This document shows positions 51,579 through 60,507 of a stretch of DNA of 64,000 nucleotides, piece after piece. Every line of letters begins with the position of its first letter. Positions within the stretch are counted from its first letter, which is position 1. The DNA is from CAITSH01 sp945892985 (GTDB lineage: Bacteria; Pseudomonadota; Gammaproteobacteria; Burkholderiales; SG8-39). The position numbers were made by a program, and so were the translations under genes. The stretch spans positions 62,001 to 126,000 of the forward strand of contig CAMDDU010000007.1 of assembly GCA_945892985.1 (NCBI GenBank). Reading direction: 5' to 3'. The notes under the pieces are model-generated. The model was not told the origin of the DNA, ran no database searches, and worked only from the letters and a program-made list of their open reading frames with translations.

Positions 51579-52643
51579 TCAAACCCGGTTGGTACGGCGC
51601 CCCGACAGGGCAAGCCGGTCAAACACGCGTCGTGCCATCTCGTTCAAGGGCACGACCTCATCCACGGCACCCACGGCGATCGCCTCTTTTGGCATGCCGA
51701 ACACCACGCAGCTTGCCTCGTCCTGGGCGAAATTATAGGAGCCGGCGCGTTTCATTTCGAGCATCGCGGTGGCCCCGTCCTTGCCCATGCCGGTGAGCAT
51801 GATGCCGATGGCATTGGCGCCCACGCATTCGGCCGCCGACAGAAACAGCACCTCGACCGAAGGCCGGTGGCGGTTGACCACAGGTGCGTCGGACAGCGCG
51901 ACCATGTAGTTGGCGCCGCTCTTTCGCACCGCCATGTGCAGCGCCCCGGGGGCAATGTAGGCGTGACCGGGCAGCACCCGCTCCCCCTGCACCGCCTCGG
52001 AGACCGTCATCCGGCATAAGGAGTTGAGGCGCTCGGCAAACGAACGGGTGAAGCCCGGCGGCATGTGCTGGGTGACGAGCACCGCAGGCGAATCAGCCGG
52101 CAGCTCCATGAGGAAATCCTTGAGCGCCTCGGTACCGCCGGTGGACGCGCCGATGATGATAAGTTTCTCGGTCAAACCGCGGTTTCCAAGCGCCGGCAGG
52201 CTGCGCTTGGGTGCCGCATCAGCCGGTGCCGGCCGCCTGATGCGCGCCTGCGCCGCGGCACGAATCTTGTCGGTGATCTCGTGCGCGTACTCCTTCATGC
52301 CGCCGACGATGTCCATCTTCGGTTTGGCGACAAAATCGACCGCCCCCAGTTCCAGCGAACGTAGCGCAATCTCCGAGCCCTTTTCGGTCAGCGTGGACAC
52401 CATCACCACCGGCATCGGCCGCAGGCGCATAAGTTTTTCCAGGAAGTCCAGCCCGTCCATTTTCGGCATCTCGACATCGAGTGTCAGCACATCGGGTGCC
52501 AGATTGCGAATCATCTCGCGCGCCACCAGCGGGTCGGGCGCCGCGCCCACCACCTTCATGTCCGCTTCGCGGTCGATGATTTCCGTCAGCACTTTGCGAA
52601 TGAGCGCCGAGTCGTCGATGATCAGCACTTTTATTTTTTCCAT
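51579..52643 (-). CDS. cheB: Protein-glutamate methylesterase/deamidase CheB
   Basis: 354 residues. Receiver domain with acceptor D56 (LTLDVEMPKMDG) and K107, then a linker, then the methylesterase domain with Ser-His-Asp triad: S167 (GASTGG), H193 (TQHMPPGFT), Asp in LTGMGKDGA. It removes methyl groups from MCP glutamates. Follows cheD by 41 bp. Confidence 0.97.
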   Translation of the reverse strand: MEKIKVLIIDDSALIRKVLTEIIDREADMKVVGAAPDPLVAREMIRNLAPDVLTLDVEMPKMDGLDFLEKLMRLRPMPVVMVSTLTEKGSEIALRSLELGAVDFVAKPKMDIVGGMKEYAHEITDKIRAAAQARIRRPAPADAAPKRSLPALGNRGLTEKLIIIGASTGGTEALKDFLMELPADSPAVLVTQHMPPGFTRSFAERLNSLCRMTVSEAVQGERVLPGHAYIAPGALHMAVRKSGANYMVALSDAPVVNRHRPSVEVLFLSAAECVGANAIGIMLTGMGKDGATAMLEMKRAGSYNFAQDEASCVVFGMPKEAIAVGAVDEVVPLNEMARRVFDRLALSGRRTNRV

Positions 52644-52684
52644 GGTTTTTCCTAAAATTACATCTCAGCCGTGGCAACACCAAC

Positions 52685-53296
52685 TCACCCAAAGAGCTCC
52701 ACTTCGCCCCCGATTCTGGTTTTTTTCAATCGTGAGCCGTAATCCTTTTCACGCGAGAAAATTGTGTCATTGTGGATATTGCGTAATTTCTTCACCAGCA
52801 CCCGCCCGCTTTTCGGGAAGTAATAGACCTTGCGCGGATAGATATCCACCAGGTCCTGCGCAGCGACATGGATTCTTTCGGTCGCGAGGAAGCGCAAGAC
52901 GAATTCAGCGTTGCGCTCACCGACGTTCGCCACGGTCATTCCGGGCAGGACGTTGCCGCCACCGAACACCTTGGCCTCGAGGTTTTCGCGCCGCGCCCCC
53001 ATTTTGGTAATGTCGTTGATGAGGATTTCCATGGCGTAGCTGCCGTAGCGCGCCGAACCGCTGGACTGGCTGCTCTCGTCCACCCGGCTGTCGGGCAGCA
53101 TGAAATGGTTCATACCGCCGATGCCGCTCTTCTGGTCGCGAATGCACGCGGCAACGCAGGAACCGAGCACGGTGACCAGCAACATGTCCTTGTTGGTGAA
53201 GAAATATTCCCCGGGTAGCACTTTCGCCGCATCGGTTTCGAAGTTGCGGTCGTAATAAAAGGTCGTCGCCAGGGCTTCGTGGTAGTCATCGGCCAT
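52685..53296 (-). CDS. cheD: Chemoreceptor glutamine deamidase CheD
   Basis: 203 residues. Catalytic Cys47 in VLGSCVAACIRD and His64 in GGMNHFMLPD; further VFGGGNVLPG and ARNHIV-type region replaced by GERNAEFVLRFLATERI. It deamidates receptor glutamines and can interact with CheC/CheY; no cheC is present. The start at ATG 53296 overlaps the cheR stop by 11 nt. Confidence 0.94.
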   Translation of the reverse strand: MADDYHEALATTFYYDRNFETDAAKVLPGEYFFTNKDMLLVTVLGSCVAACIRDQKSGIGGMNHFMLPDSRVDESSQSSGSARYGSYAMEILINDITKMGARRENLEAKVFGGGNVLPGMTVANVGERNAEFVLRFLATERIHVAAQDLVDIYPRKVYYFPKSGRVLVKKLRNIHNDTIFSREKDYGSRLKKTRIGGEVELFG

Positions 53297-54164
53297 GCAA
53301 CCCCTGCGCCTTCCCGGCCAGCTCATACACCGTCTTGCCGCGCAGCTTGAACAAGTGGGCGGAATGGAAAAAACTCTCTGAATGCCCGGCAAACAGCAGG
53401 CCATCGGCCCGCAGCAGCGGTGCGAATTTTTCCAGTATCTGGCGTTGTGTTTCCTTGTCGAAGTAGATCATCACGTTGCGGCACATGATCACGTCAAAGG
53501 GACCGCGCACCGGCCACTTGGCGTCGAGCAGGTTCTGCTGGCGAAAGGTGATCAGTTTTCGCAGTTCCGGGCGCACCTTTACAACGCCGGCGTTGGCGCC
53601 CTTGCCGCGCAGGAAAAAACGCTTGGTGCGCTCCGCGGTGAGCGCCTCGATGCGCTCAAGGTCGTACACCCCGGCATCGGCCTTGGCCAGCACGTTGGTA
53701 TCCAGGTCGGTGGCCAGGATGCGCACATTGGGCGCGCTATCCTTGAGCGCCTCTATGGCGGTCATCGCAATGGTGTAGGGCTCCTCGCCGGTGGAGGCCG
53801 CGCAACACCAGACGGTAAGCGGCTCGCCGCCGGCGCGCCGGCGTTGTGCCAGGTGCTCGGCGAGAATGGGGAAATGATGCGATTCGCGGTAAAACGAGGT
53901 GAGGTTGGTCGTCAACGCGTTGGTGAACGCCTGCCATTCTTCGGCATCTGCCGTTTCCAGCAGCTTGAGGTAATCGGCGAAGCGCGACAGGCCTTTTTCG
54001 CGCAGGCGCCGCGACAGCCGGCTGTAGACCATGTCCTGCTTGTTCTCCGACAGCGAGATACCGGCATGCTCGTAGATCAGTTTCCGGACCTGCGCAAAAT
54101 CGCGCTCAGTGAACTCGTATTCGCGTACCTTGTATTCGTCTGTTTTTGCGCTGCTGCTGGCCAT
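53286..54164 (-). CDS. cheR: Chemotaxis methyltransferase CheR
   Basis: 292 residues. N-terminal helical domain (FAQVRKLIYEHAGISLSENKQDMVYSRLSRRLR) and SAM domain with CCAASTGEEPYTIAM, ILATDLDTNVL, FDVIMCRNVMIYFD, and GHSESF near the C-terminus. It methylates MCP glutamates. No VWR-type pentapeptide is visible at either MCP's C-terminus, so tethering is not obvious. I chose ATG 54164; earlier in-frame codons give a Pro/Ser-rich unrelated stretch. Confidence 0.96.
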   Translation of the reverse strand: MASSSAKTDEYKVREYEFTERDFAQVRKLIYEHAGISLSENKQDMVYSRLSRRLREKGLSRFADYLKLLETADAEEWQAFTNALTTNLTSFYRESHHFPILAEHLAQRRRAGGEPLTVWCCAASTGEEPYTIAMTAIEALKDSAPNVRILATDLDTNVLAKADAGVYDLERIEALTAERTKRFFLRGKGANAGVVKVRPELRKLITFRQQNLLDAKWPVRGPFDVIMCRNVMIYFDKETQRQILEKFAPLLRADGLLFAGHSESFFHSAHLFKLRGKTVYELAGKAQGLHGR

Positions 54165-54247
54165 GGCGGTTGCCTGAGGGATGGAAGGTGGGATGGGGGA
54201 TGGCGACGGTGAATGCGCGGCTGCGGTGCGCCCGCGCCGCACGGCGC

Positions 54248-54688
54248 CTAGGCGACGCTAGTGCCGCCCAGCCCGACTCGACGCGCGATGTCGGCAATTC
54301 GTTGAGCCGCCGCACGCCCCTGCGACACCTGCTCGCGCAGCAGGGCGCGCAATTCGCCCAAAGCGGCACTGGCGTTTCGCACCTTCTCGATCGCCTCATC
54401 GGCATTGGCATGTGACCACTTGCCCGCCGGGGTACCGGCGCAAGACACAATGTCCTGGATCTGCCCGGCCATCACCGCCAATGAGCGCGTCAGCTCGACG
54501 CGCGTCGCGGCGATTTCCTCGGTGCTGGCGCGGATCTGCGCCAGCAGCAACGCTGCGCCGGCCGGCGGCGCCTGCGTAGCGGTGCCGGAAAAACTGCCGG
54601 CCAGGGGCTCGGTAGGCGCGTGCCCACGCTCGATTGCCTCAAAGTCGCAAAAATAGACATTGCCCGTCACCCCACTTAACCCATGCAT
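54248..54688 (-). CDS. Hypothetical chemotaxis-operon protein with helical region
   Basis: 146 residues with a good GAGGAG before ATG 54688. After a Gly/Ala-rich head the sequence from about residue 45 on is helical and heptad-like (LLLAQIRASTEEIAATRVELTRSLAVMAGQIQDI ... EAIEKVRNASAALGELRALLREQ), suggestive of a coiled coil. No recognised domain. It lies between the small membrane protein gene and cheR in the same direction. Function unknown; it could scaffold or regulate the signalling array. Confidence 0.7.
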   Translation of the reverse strand: MHGLSGVTGNVYFCDFEAIERGHAPTEPLAGSFSGTATQAPPAGAALLLAQIRASTEEIAATRVELTRSLAVMAGQIQDIVSCAGTPAGKWSHANADEAIEKVRNASAALGELRALLREQVSQGRAAAQRIADIARRVGLGGTSVA

Positions 54689-54763
54689 GCCGCTCTCCTC
54701 GCGTTTAACCCGGTTGCCGGCCCGCACCCCTGCTGCACCGGGGCGGCATTGTTCGTCGCGGTT

Positions 54764-54934
54764 TCAGTAATGGATGAATTCGACCATCACCATCACCATC
54801 AGCGCCGTTGTGATCAATCCTTTGATGATGAAGCCGACAAGAACGCCAACGCCTAAGGTCTTGAGTTTGATGGCCCCCTCCGGGGTGAGCGTGTTGTCCA
54901 ATGGCGCTTGCAGTCTGTTCATGTTCACTTCCAT
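54764..54934 (-). CDS. Small single-pass membrane protein in the chemotaxis operon
   Basis: 56 residues from ATG 54934, or 52 from ATG 54922, which has GGAAG ahead of it. Polar head (MNRLQAPLDNTLTPEGAIKL) then a hydrophobic stretch (TLGVGVLVGFIIKGLITTALMVMVMV) and a short EFIHY tail. The spacing and strand agree with the operon. No homologue comes to mind. Confidence 0.55.
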   Translation of the reverse strand: MEVNMNRLQAPLDNTLTPEGAIKLKTLGVGVLVGFIIKGLITTALMVMVMVEFIHY

Positions 54935-54967
54935 TTCTGCTAATAAAACCTGCGGTTTACGAAAGTA

Positions 54968-57244
54968 CTAAGCAGCCGTCCTCGCCTTGGCCGGGGCCTT
55001 GACGCTGACCAGTCGCTCGACCTTGGTCGGGCGGCTGGGGCCACGGCGCTCGGCCGGGGCGGCGGCGCGCGCTGCCGGGGCGCGGTGCACCACCGCGCTC
55101 TCGTCAAGACGGAAGGTGCCCACCGCACCACTGAGGGTCTCGGCCTGCTCCTGCATCGACTCGGCCGCCGCCGCCGCCTCCTCCACCAGCGCCGCATTCT
55201 GCTGCGTCACCTGGTCCATTTGCGTGATCGCCTGGTTCACCTGCTCGATGCCCGCCGACTGCTCCTGGCTCGCCGCCGTGATCTCGGCCATGATGTCGGT
55301 CACCCGCTTGATCGAACCGACGATCTCCTCCATCGTCTTGCCCGCCTGGTCCACCAGCTTGGTGCCAGAGTCAACCTTCTCCACCGAGTCGCCTATCAGC
55401 GTCTTGATCTCCTTGGCTGCGGCAGCACTCCTTTGTGCCAGGTTGCGCACCTCGGAGGCCACCACCGCAAAGCCGCGTCCCTGCTCGCCGGCCCGCGCCG
55501 CCTCTACCGCGGCGTTGAGCGCCAGGATGTTGGTCTGGAAGGCGATGCCGTCGATGACGCTGATGATGTCAACGATCTTCTTCGAGGCCTCGTTGATCGA
55601 ACCCATGGTATCGACCACCTGGCCCACCACCTGACCGCCCTTGACCGCCACCTCCGAGGCCGAGGCCGCAAGCTGGTTCGCCTGCTTGGCGTTCTCGGCG
55701 TTTTGCTTGACCGTGCTGGTCAGCTCTTCCATGCTCGAGGCCGTCTCCTCCAGGCTGGAGGCCTGCTCTTCGGTGCGCTGCGACAGGTCGGTGTTGCCCT
55801 GCGCGATCTCCTTGGAGGCCGTGGTGATCGACTCGGTCGCCTCCTTGATCTGCGTGATGATCGTGGTCAACTGCTCTACCGTCTGGTTCGAATCGTCCTT
55901 CAACTGCCCGAAGGTGCCCTTGTATTCGTTGGTGATCTTCTCGGTCAGGTCGCCCTTGGCCAGGGCTCCGAGCACCCGCACCACTTCATTGAGCCCCACC
56001 GAGCTCGTCTCCATCAACTCGTTGATGCCATCGCCCAGCGCCTTGAAGAAACCGCTCTTGCCGTTCACGTCCATGCGCTGCGTGAAGTCCCCGTCCACCG
56101 CCGCCCGCACCAACCCGGCCACCTCCACCTCCACCGCCACCTCGGCCGTGCGATCGGCCCACTCCACCACGGTACCCACGCGCACACCCTTGGCATCCAC
56201 AATCGGGTTGGCCACCAGCGCAAAGGTCAGGCCCCCGACCACGATCTGGGTCTTGTAGGTGCTGCGCAGGTTGGCCAGCATGTTCCTCTGGTGCGACGGG
56301 TTCTTGTGGAAGATGTCGATGTTCGCGCCAATCAGGCGGCGCGCATCGAACTGCGGCAGCACCTTGCGCAGGTCCGACTCGTTCCTTACCATCATCTCGG
56401 CGACCGACTCGTTCATGTAGGCGATTTCGCAGTCGGCGTTGGCGATCATCACATTGGTCGTGCACTTATCGAGTGCGTTCTTGATGCGCAGGTTCTCGGC
56501 CGCGGCCGCCAGCTCCTTGTCCCGCGCCGCAATCTCGGCGGTCGCGTCCTTCCATTCGACCACCGTGCCAAGGCGCGCGCCGCCGGCGTCGTTCACCGGG
56601 TTGACGATCAGATCAAATATGCGCCCGCCCACCTTTAGTTGCGTCGTGTGCGTGCCGCTCAGCTTGGCCAGCATGCCGCGCTGGTAGGCCGGGTTCTTGT
56701 GGAAGCTGTCGATGTTGGTGCCAATCACCTTCGCCGCGCTAAACGCCGGCAAGTCCTTGCGAATGTCGGACTCCGCCTCGTTGAGCATTTTATCCAGCGA
56801 CTTGTTCGAGTACACGATGTTGTAATCGGCGTCGGCCATCATCACATTGGTCGCCGTCACATCCAACGCACCCTGGATACGCAGGCTGCGCGACACGCCC
56901 GCCTTCACCCCGTCTATCGCCTCGGTGATTTTCGCCTTCAGGCCGGGCAACCGGTCCATATCCACCGACAGGTCACCCTTGCCGTAGCGCGTCACCACAT
57001 CAACTATCTTCATCTTCACCGCAATGTGCGAGGCCACCAGCTCGTTGATCCCCCGTGCAATGACCTGGAACGACTCGGGAAACTCGTTCACCGCAATAAA
57101 ATGGTCTATCGCACCGGCCTCGTGCTGCTCGCTCATCGTCGCGAGCGCCTCGGACAGCGCCTTTACCTGCGCCGCACAATTACCCGCAACGGCCGAAACC
57201 TTACCCTTGGTTGTCGCCTCTTTTCCCCTGGTTGCTGCCTTCAT
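54968..57244 (-). CDS. Soluble methyl-accepting chemotaxis protein with two PAS domains
   Basis: 758 residues and no transmembrane helix. After a short N-terminal helical part come two PAS-like domains (about 125-245 and 255-370) that are similar to each other, each with NVMxAxADxxIxYxN-type openings and a GTVVEWxDxTAEVA exit; then HAMP-like (VVRVLGALAKGDLTEKI) and the signalling tip FQTNILALNAAVEAARAGEQGRGFAVVASEVRNLAQRS-type hairpin. ATG 57244 has GAGGAG. It probably senses an intracellular cue; the two PAS units may bind flavin, heme or a metabolite. Confidence 0.93.
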   Translation of the reverse strand: MKAATRGKEATTKGKVSAVAGNCAAQVKALSEALATMSEQHEAGAIDHFIAVNEFPESFQVIARGINELVASHIAVKMKIVDVVTRYGKGDLSVDMDRLPGLKAKITEAIDGVKAGVSRSLRIQGALDVTATNVMMADADYNIVYSNKSLDKMLNEAESDIRKDLPAFSAAKVIGTNIDSFHKNPAYQRGMLAKLSGTHTTQLKVGGRIFDLIVNPVNDAGGARLGTVVEWKDATAEIAARDKELAAAAENLRIKNALDKCTTNVMIANADCEIAYMNESVAEMMVRNESDLRKVLPQFDARRLIGANIDIFHKNPSHQRNMLANLRSTYKTQIVVGGLTFALVANPIVDAKGVRVGTVVEWADRTAEVAVEVEVAGLVRAAVDGDFTQRMDVNGKSGFFKALGDGINELMETSSVGLNEVVRVLGALAKGDLTEKITNEYKGTFGQLKDDSNQTVEQLTTIITQIKEATESITTASKEIAQGNTDLSQRTEEQASSLEETASSMEELTSTVKQNAENAKQANQLAASASEVAVKGGQVVGQVVDTMGSINEASKKIVDIISVIDGIAFQTNILALNAAVEAARAGEQGRGFAVVASEVRNLAQRSAAAAKEIKTLIGDSVEKVDSGTKLVDQAGKTMEEIVGSIKRVTDIMAEITAASQEQSAGIEQVNQAITQMDQVTQQNAALVEEAAAAAESMQEQAETLSGAVGTFRLDESAVVHRAPAARAAAPAERRGPSRPTKVERLVSVKAPAKARTAA

Positions 57245-57332
57245 GCTTATCTCCTCGTGTACGTTCAAAAGTACGTTCAAAATGATGTTCGGTTAAAAAT
57301 GTTGCGGACGGTATGTCGGTTGGCGGCTGACT

Positions 57333-57845
57333 CTAGTGCACGGCGGTACTGTCGATCAGGCCCATGTCCTTGCTCGACATCAGTTTCTCGATATCCATCA
57401 GGATGAGCATGCGTTCATCGACCGTCCCCAAGCCGATGATGTAATCCGTATCAAGGTGGGCGGCGAAATCGGGCGCCGGCTTGACCTGCTCGGATGAGAG
57501 TGTGATCACGTCGGAGACGCCGTCAACAACTATCCCCATCACGCGCGAGGCGACGTTGAGGATGATCACCACCGTGAACTCGTTGTACTCAACCTTGCCG
57601 AGGTTGAACTTGATGCGCATGTCGATGATCGGCACGATAATGCCGCGCAGGTTGACCACACCCTTGATAAAGGCGGGTGCGTTGGCGATATGGGTAATGG
57701 CGTCGTAACCACGGATCTCCTGCACCTTGAGGATCTCCAAGCCATATTCCTCGCTACCGAGAATAAAGGTCAGGAACTCATTGGCAGTGGGGTTGACCGC
57801 AGCCTGGGCTGCGTCCTTGGTTGTTGCGGTCTGCGGCTGCGACAT
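57333..57845 (-). CDS. cheW: Chemotaxis coupling protein CheW
   Basis: 170 residues, CheW SH3-like double barrel: EFLTFILGSEEYGLEILKVQEIRGY, ITHIANAPAFIKGVVNLRGIIVPIIDMR, GIVVDGVSDVITLSSEQVKPAP, ERMLILMDIEKLM. It couples MCPs to CheA. The start at ATG 57845 is in the usual place; an N-terminal 20-residue Ala/Thr-rich lead is present. Confidence 0.97.
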   Translation of the reverse strand: MSQPQTATTKDAAQAAVNPTANEFLTFILGSEEYGLEILKVQEIRGYDAITHIANAPAFIKGVVNLRGIIVPIIDMRIKFNLGKVEYNEFTVVIILNVASRVMGIVVDGVSDVITLSSEQVKPAPDFAAHLDTDYIIGLGTVDERMLILMDIEKLMSSKDMGLIDSTAVH

Positions 57846-57913
57846 GGTGGACACTCCTTTTCTCAATCGGTCAGGACGGCTTGCTTGTTTGCTTCGTTCG
57901 GGCCGGGCGGCTC

Positions 57914-60070
57914 TCAAGCCGCCTCGGCGTACACTTTTCGCGGCGTGTTCACCAGCCCGGCCACATCAAGGATCAATGCCACCCTGCCGTCGCCCATGAT
58001 GGTGGCCCCTGAAACGCCCTCGACCCTGCGGTAATTGGTCTCCAGGCTCTTGATCACCACCTGGTGCTGGCCGAGCAGCTCGTCGACAAACAGCGCCGTC
58101 TTGGCGCCCTCGGACTCGAGCACCACCATGATGCCCTTGTCAAAATCAGTGACCTTGGGCTTGAGGTTGAAAACCTCATGCAGCGCGAGCACCGGCAGGT
58201 AGTCGGCGCGCACCTGCACCACGCTGCCAAGCCCGGCGATGGTGTTGATATGCTCTTTTTTCGGCTGCAGCGATTCGGTGATGTTGGTCAGCGGGATGAT
58301 GAACACCTCCCTGCCGACCCCGACCGACATGCCATCGAGGATGGCAAGGGTGAGCGGCAGCTTGATCGAGATGCGCGTGCCGCCGCCGCGGTTGGAGCCA
58401 ATCTCCACCTGGCCGCCTATTTCGCGGATATTGCGGCGCACGACGTCCATGCCGACGCCTCGCCCCGAAACATCGGTGACTTGCGCCGCGGTGGAAAAGC
58501 CGGCCTCGAAAATAAGTCCGAACACCTCCTGGTCGCTCATCGCGTCGGATACCGTCATGCCGCGCTCGCGCGCCTTGGCCAACAGTTTTTCGCGGTTGAG
58601 CCCGGCGCCGTCGTCCAGCACTTCGACCATGATATTGCCGCCGCGGTGAAAGGCGCGCAGCGTGATGGTGCCCTTGGCCGGCTTTCCGGCCGCTTCGCGA
58701 ACCTCCGGCGATTCGATGCCGTGATCAAGACTGTTACGCACCAAGTGGGTCAACGGGTCGGAAAGCTTCTCGATCACGCCCTTATCCAGTTCGGTTCCCT
58801 CGCCCTCGGTCTTGAGTTCAACCTGCTTGCCTAGTTTGGTGGCCAAATCCCGCACCACACGCGGAAAGCGGCTGAACACGAAGGAAATCGGCATCATGCG
58901 TATGGACATGACCGATTCCTGAAGTTCGCGCGTGTTGCGGTCGAACTGCGCCATGCCGCTAAGCAGTTTTTCATTCACCACCGGGTCGAGTTGGGAGGCG
59001 TTTTGCGCCAGCATCGCCTGCGTGATGACCAGTTCGCCGACCAGGTTGATAAGGGTGTCGACCTTCTCGACGCTGACGCGTATGGACGATGCTTCACCCT
59101 GCGGCGCCACCACCACCTTGTCGGTGTCGCGCCGGCCGGCTATACCGGAGACCACCTCGGGCTGGTCGGTCGCGCGACGTCCGGGGCTTTTTTCGGCCGG
59201 TTCCGCAAGGGGCGCGACAATATCCGTAAAAAACCCATAGCCGTCTGCGCTTTCGGACAAAGCCGGCTGGGGAATGCCCGCGGCATCATCAAAGAAACCA
59301 AAGCCCTCATCGGCCGCGGCGCTTGCCGGCACAGCAAGGGACGCCGGCGCAGCCGCTTGTGCCGCCGCTATCGCACGCACATCTATCTCGCCCTCTGTTT
59401 TGACAAAATCGAACAGCTCACGCAGCGCCGACTCCCCCTTTGCCGTCACCAGCCGCAGCTCCCAGCGTTGCGCCGACTTGCTGCGCTTGGCTGAGTTCGA
59501 CCGGGCAAGGATCTCCAGCGTCCCCAGCGCACGAAGGTTTTCCAGCAGCGGCTCGAACACTTTTGCCGCTTCCTTGCTGGAAAACACGATGCTGTATCCG
59601 GTCGCCACATCGGTGCTTGCCGCAAACGCGGCGCCCGGGGCGACTGCAGCATGCCCCTCGGCCAGACCCTGGAGCCTGGCACACACCTCTTCTGCGGGGC
59701 TGGTGTCGGCAAGGCCGTCCTGCCCGGCGCGATGCCCGGCAAGCTGGGTTTTCACCACATCGCCGGCCTGCAAAAACGCGTCGACCATCTCGGTGGTGAG
59801 CGCGATTTCACTTTTGCGCACCCGGTCGAGCAGGGTTTCCAGGACATGGGTCACGTCGGTCATGTCGGTGAAACCGAACGTTCCGGCGCCGCCCTTCATG
59901 GAGTGGGCGGCGCGGAAAATGGCGTTCAGGTCATCCGATGAGGCTGTCGCCGGATCGATGGCCAGCAGCAGGCTTTCCATTGTCGCCAGGTGTTCCGCAC
60001 ATTCGTCGAAGAACACCTGGAAGAACTGGCTCATGTCGATACCGCCGCCTTGCGATGCGCTATTGCTCAT
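57914..60070 (-). CDS. cheA: Chemotaxis histidine kinase CheA
   Basis: 718 residues. P1 phosphotransfer domain with H56 (FRAAHSMKGGAGTFGF), P2-like middle part, P3 dimerisation, P4 ATPase (N-box LVRNSLDHGIESPEVR, G1 EVLDDGAGLN, GRGVGMDVVRRNI) and CheW-like P5 ending VAGLVNTPRK. It autophosphorylates and donates to CheY and CheB. Located between cheW and cheY. Confidence 0.97.
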   Translation of the reverse strand: MSNSASQGGGIDMSQFFQVFFDECAEHLATMESLLLAIDPATASSDDLNAIFRAAHSMKGGAGTFGFTDMTDVTHVLETLLDRVRKSEIALTTEMVDAFLQAGDVVKTQLAGHRAGQDGLADTSPAEEVCARLQGLAEGHAAVAPGAAFAASTDVATGYSIVFSSKEAAKVFEPLLENLRALGTLEILARSNSAKRSKSAQRWELRLVTAKGESALRELFDFVKTEGEIDVRAIAAAQAAAPASLAVPASAAADEGFGFFDDAAGIPQPALSESADGYGFFTDIVAPLAEPAEKSPGRRATDQPEVVSGIAGRRDTDKVVVAPQGEASSIRVSVEKVDTLINLVGELVITQAMLAQNASQLDPVVNEKLLSGMAQFDRNTRELQESVMSIRMMPISFVFSRFPRVVRDLATKLGKQVELKTEGEGTELDKGVIEKLSDPLTHLVRNSLDHGIESPEVREAAGKPAKGTITLRAFHRGGNIMVEVLDDGAGLNREKLLAKARERGMTVSDAMSDQEVFGLIFEAGFSTAAQVTDVSGRGVGMDVVRRNIREIGGQVEIGSNRGGGTRISIKLPLTLAILDGMSVGVGREVFIIPLTNITESLQPKKEHINTIAGLGSVVQVRADYLPVLALHEVFNLKPKVTDFDKGIMVVLESEGAKTALFVDELLGQHQVVIKSLETNYRRVEGVSGATIMGDGRVALILDVAGLVNTPRKVYAEAA

Positions 60071-60114
60071 TAGTCTGCTCCGCTTGCTTGTCTTTTTTGC
60101 CGGCTAGCCGGGAA

Positions 60115-60480
60115 TCAGCCGATAACCTTCTTGACCACCTCGAGCAGCTTGGCCGGGTCAAAGGGCTTGACCAGCCATCCGGTCGCCCCCGCCGCCTTGC
60201 CCTGCGCCTTCATCGCGTCGCTCGACTCGGTGGTGAGCATGAGAATGGGCGTGGTCGCGTACTGCGGCAGGACGCGCAGGCTTTTGACCAGCGTGAGTCC
60301 ATCCATCTTTGGCATGTTCTGGTCGGTCAGGACAAGGTTCACCGCAGAAGACTTGGCTTTATCCAGGCCGGCCTGGCCGTCTTCCGCCTCGACCACGTTG
60401 TAACCGGCACCCTTGAGGGTAAAGGCGACCATCTGCCTGATCGATGGCGAGTCATCCACCGCGAGAATTGTCTTGCTCAT
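60115..60480 (-). CDS. cheY: Chemotaxis response regulator CheY
   Basis: 121 residues, single receiver domain: acid pocket D9-D10, phosphoacceptor D53 (LVLTDQNMPKMDG), T83/T84, K105 (LVKPFDP). When phosphorylated it binds the flagellar switch. No cheZ is visible in the window, so dephosphorylation is handled elsewhere or by other means. Confidence 0.96.
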   Translation of the reverse strand: MSKTILAVDDSPSIRQMVAFTLKGAGYNVVEAEDGQAGLDKAKSSAVNLVLTDQNMPKMDGLTLVKSLRVLPQYATTPILMLTTESSDAMKAQGKAAGATGWLVKPFDPAKLLEVVKKVIG

Positions 60481-60507
60481 TGCACTCTCCTGTTGCCTGT
60501 TTATCTG

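Noticed and set aside
55085..56638. 517-codon plus-strand frame opposite the double-PAS MCP
   Set aside because: Antisense frame of the MCP; composition (His/Arg/Leu) is that of a shadow.
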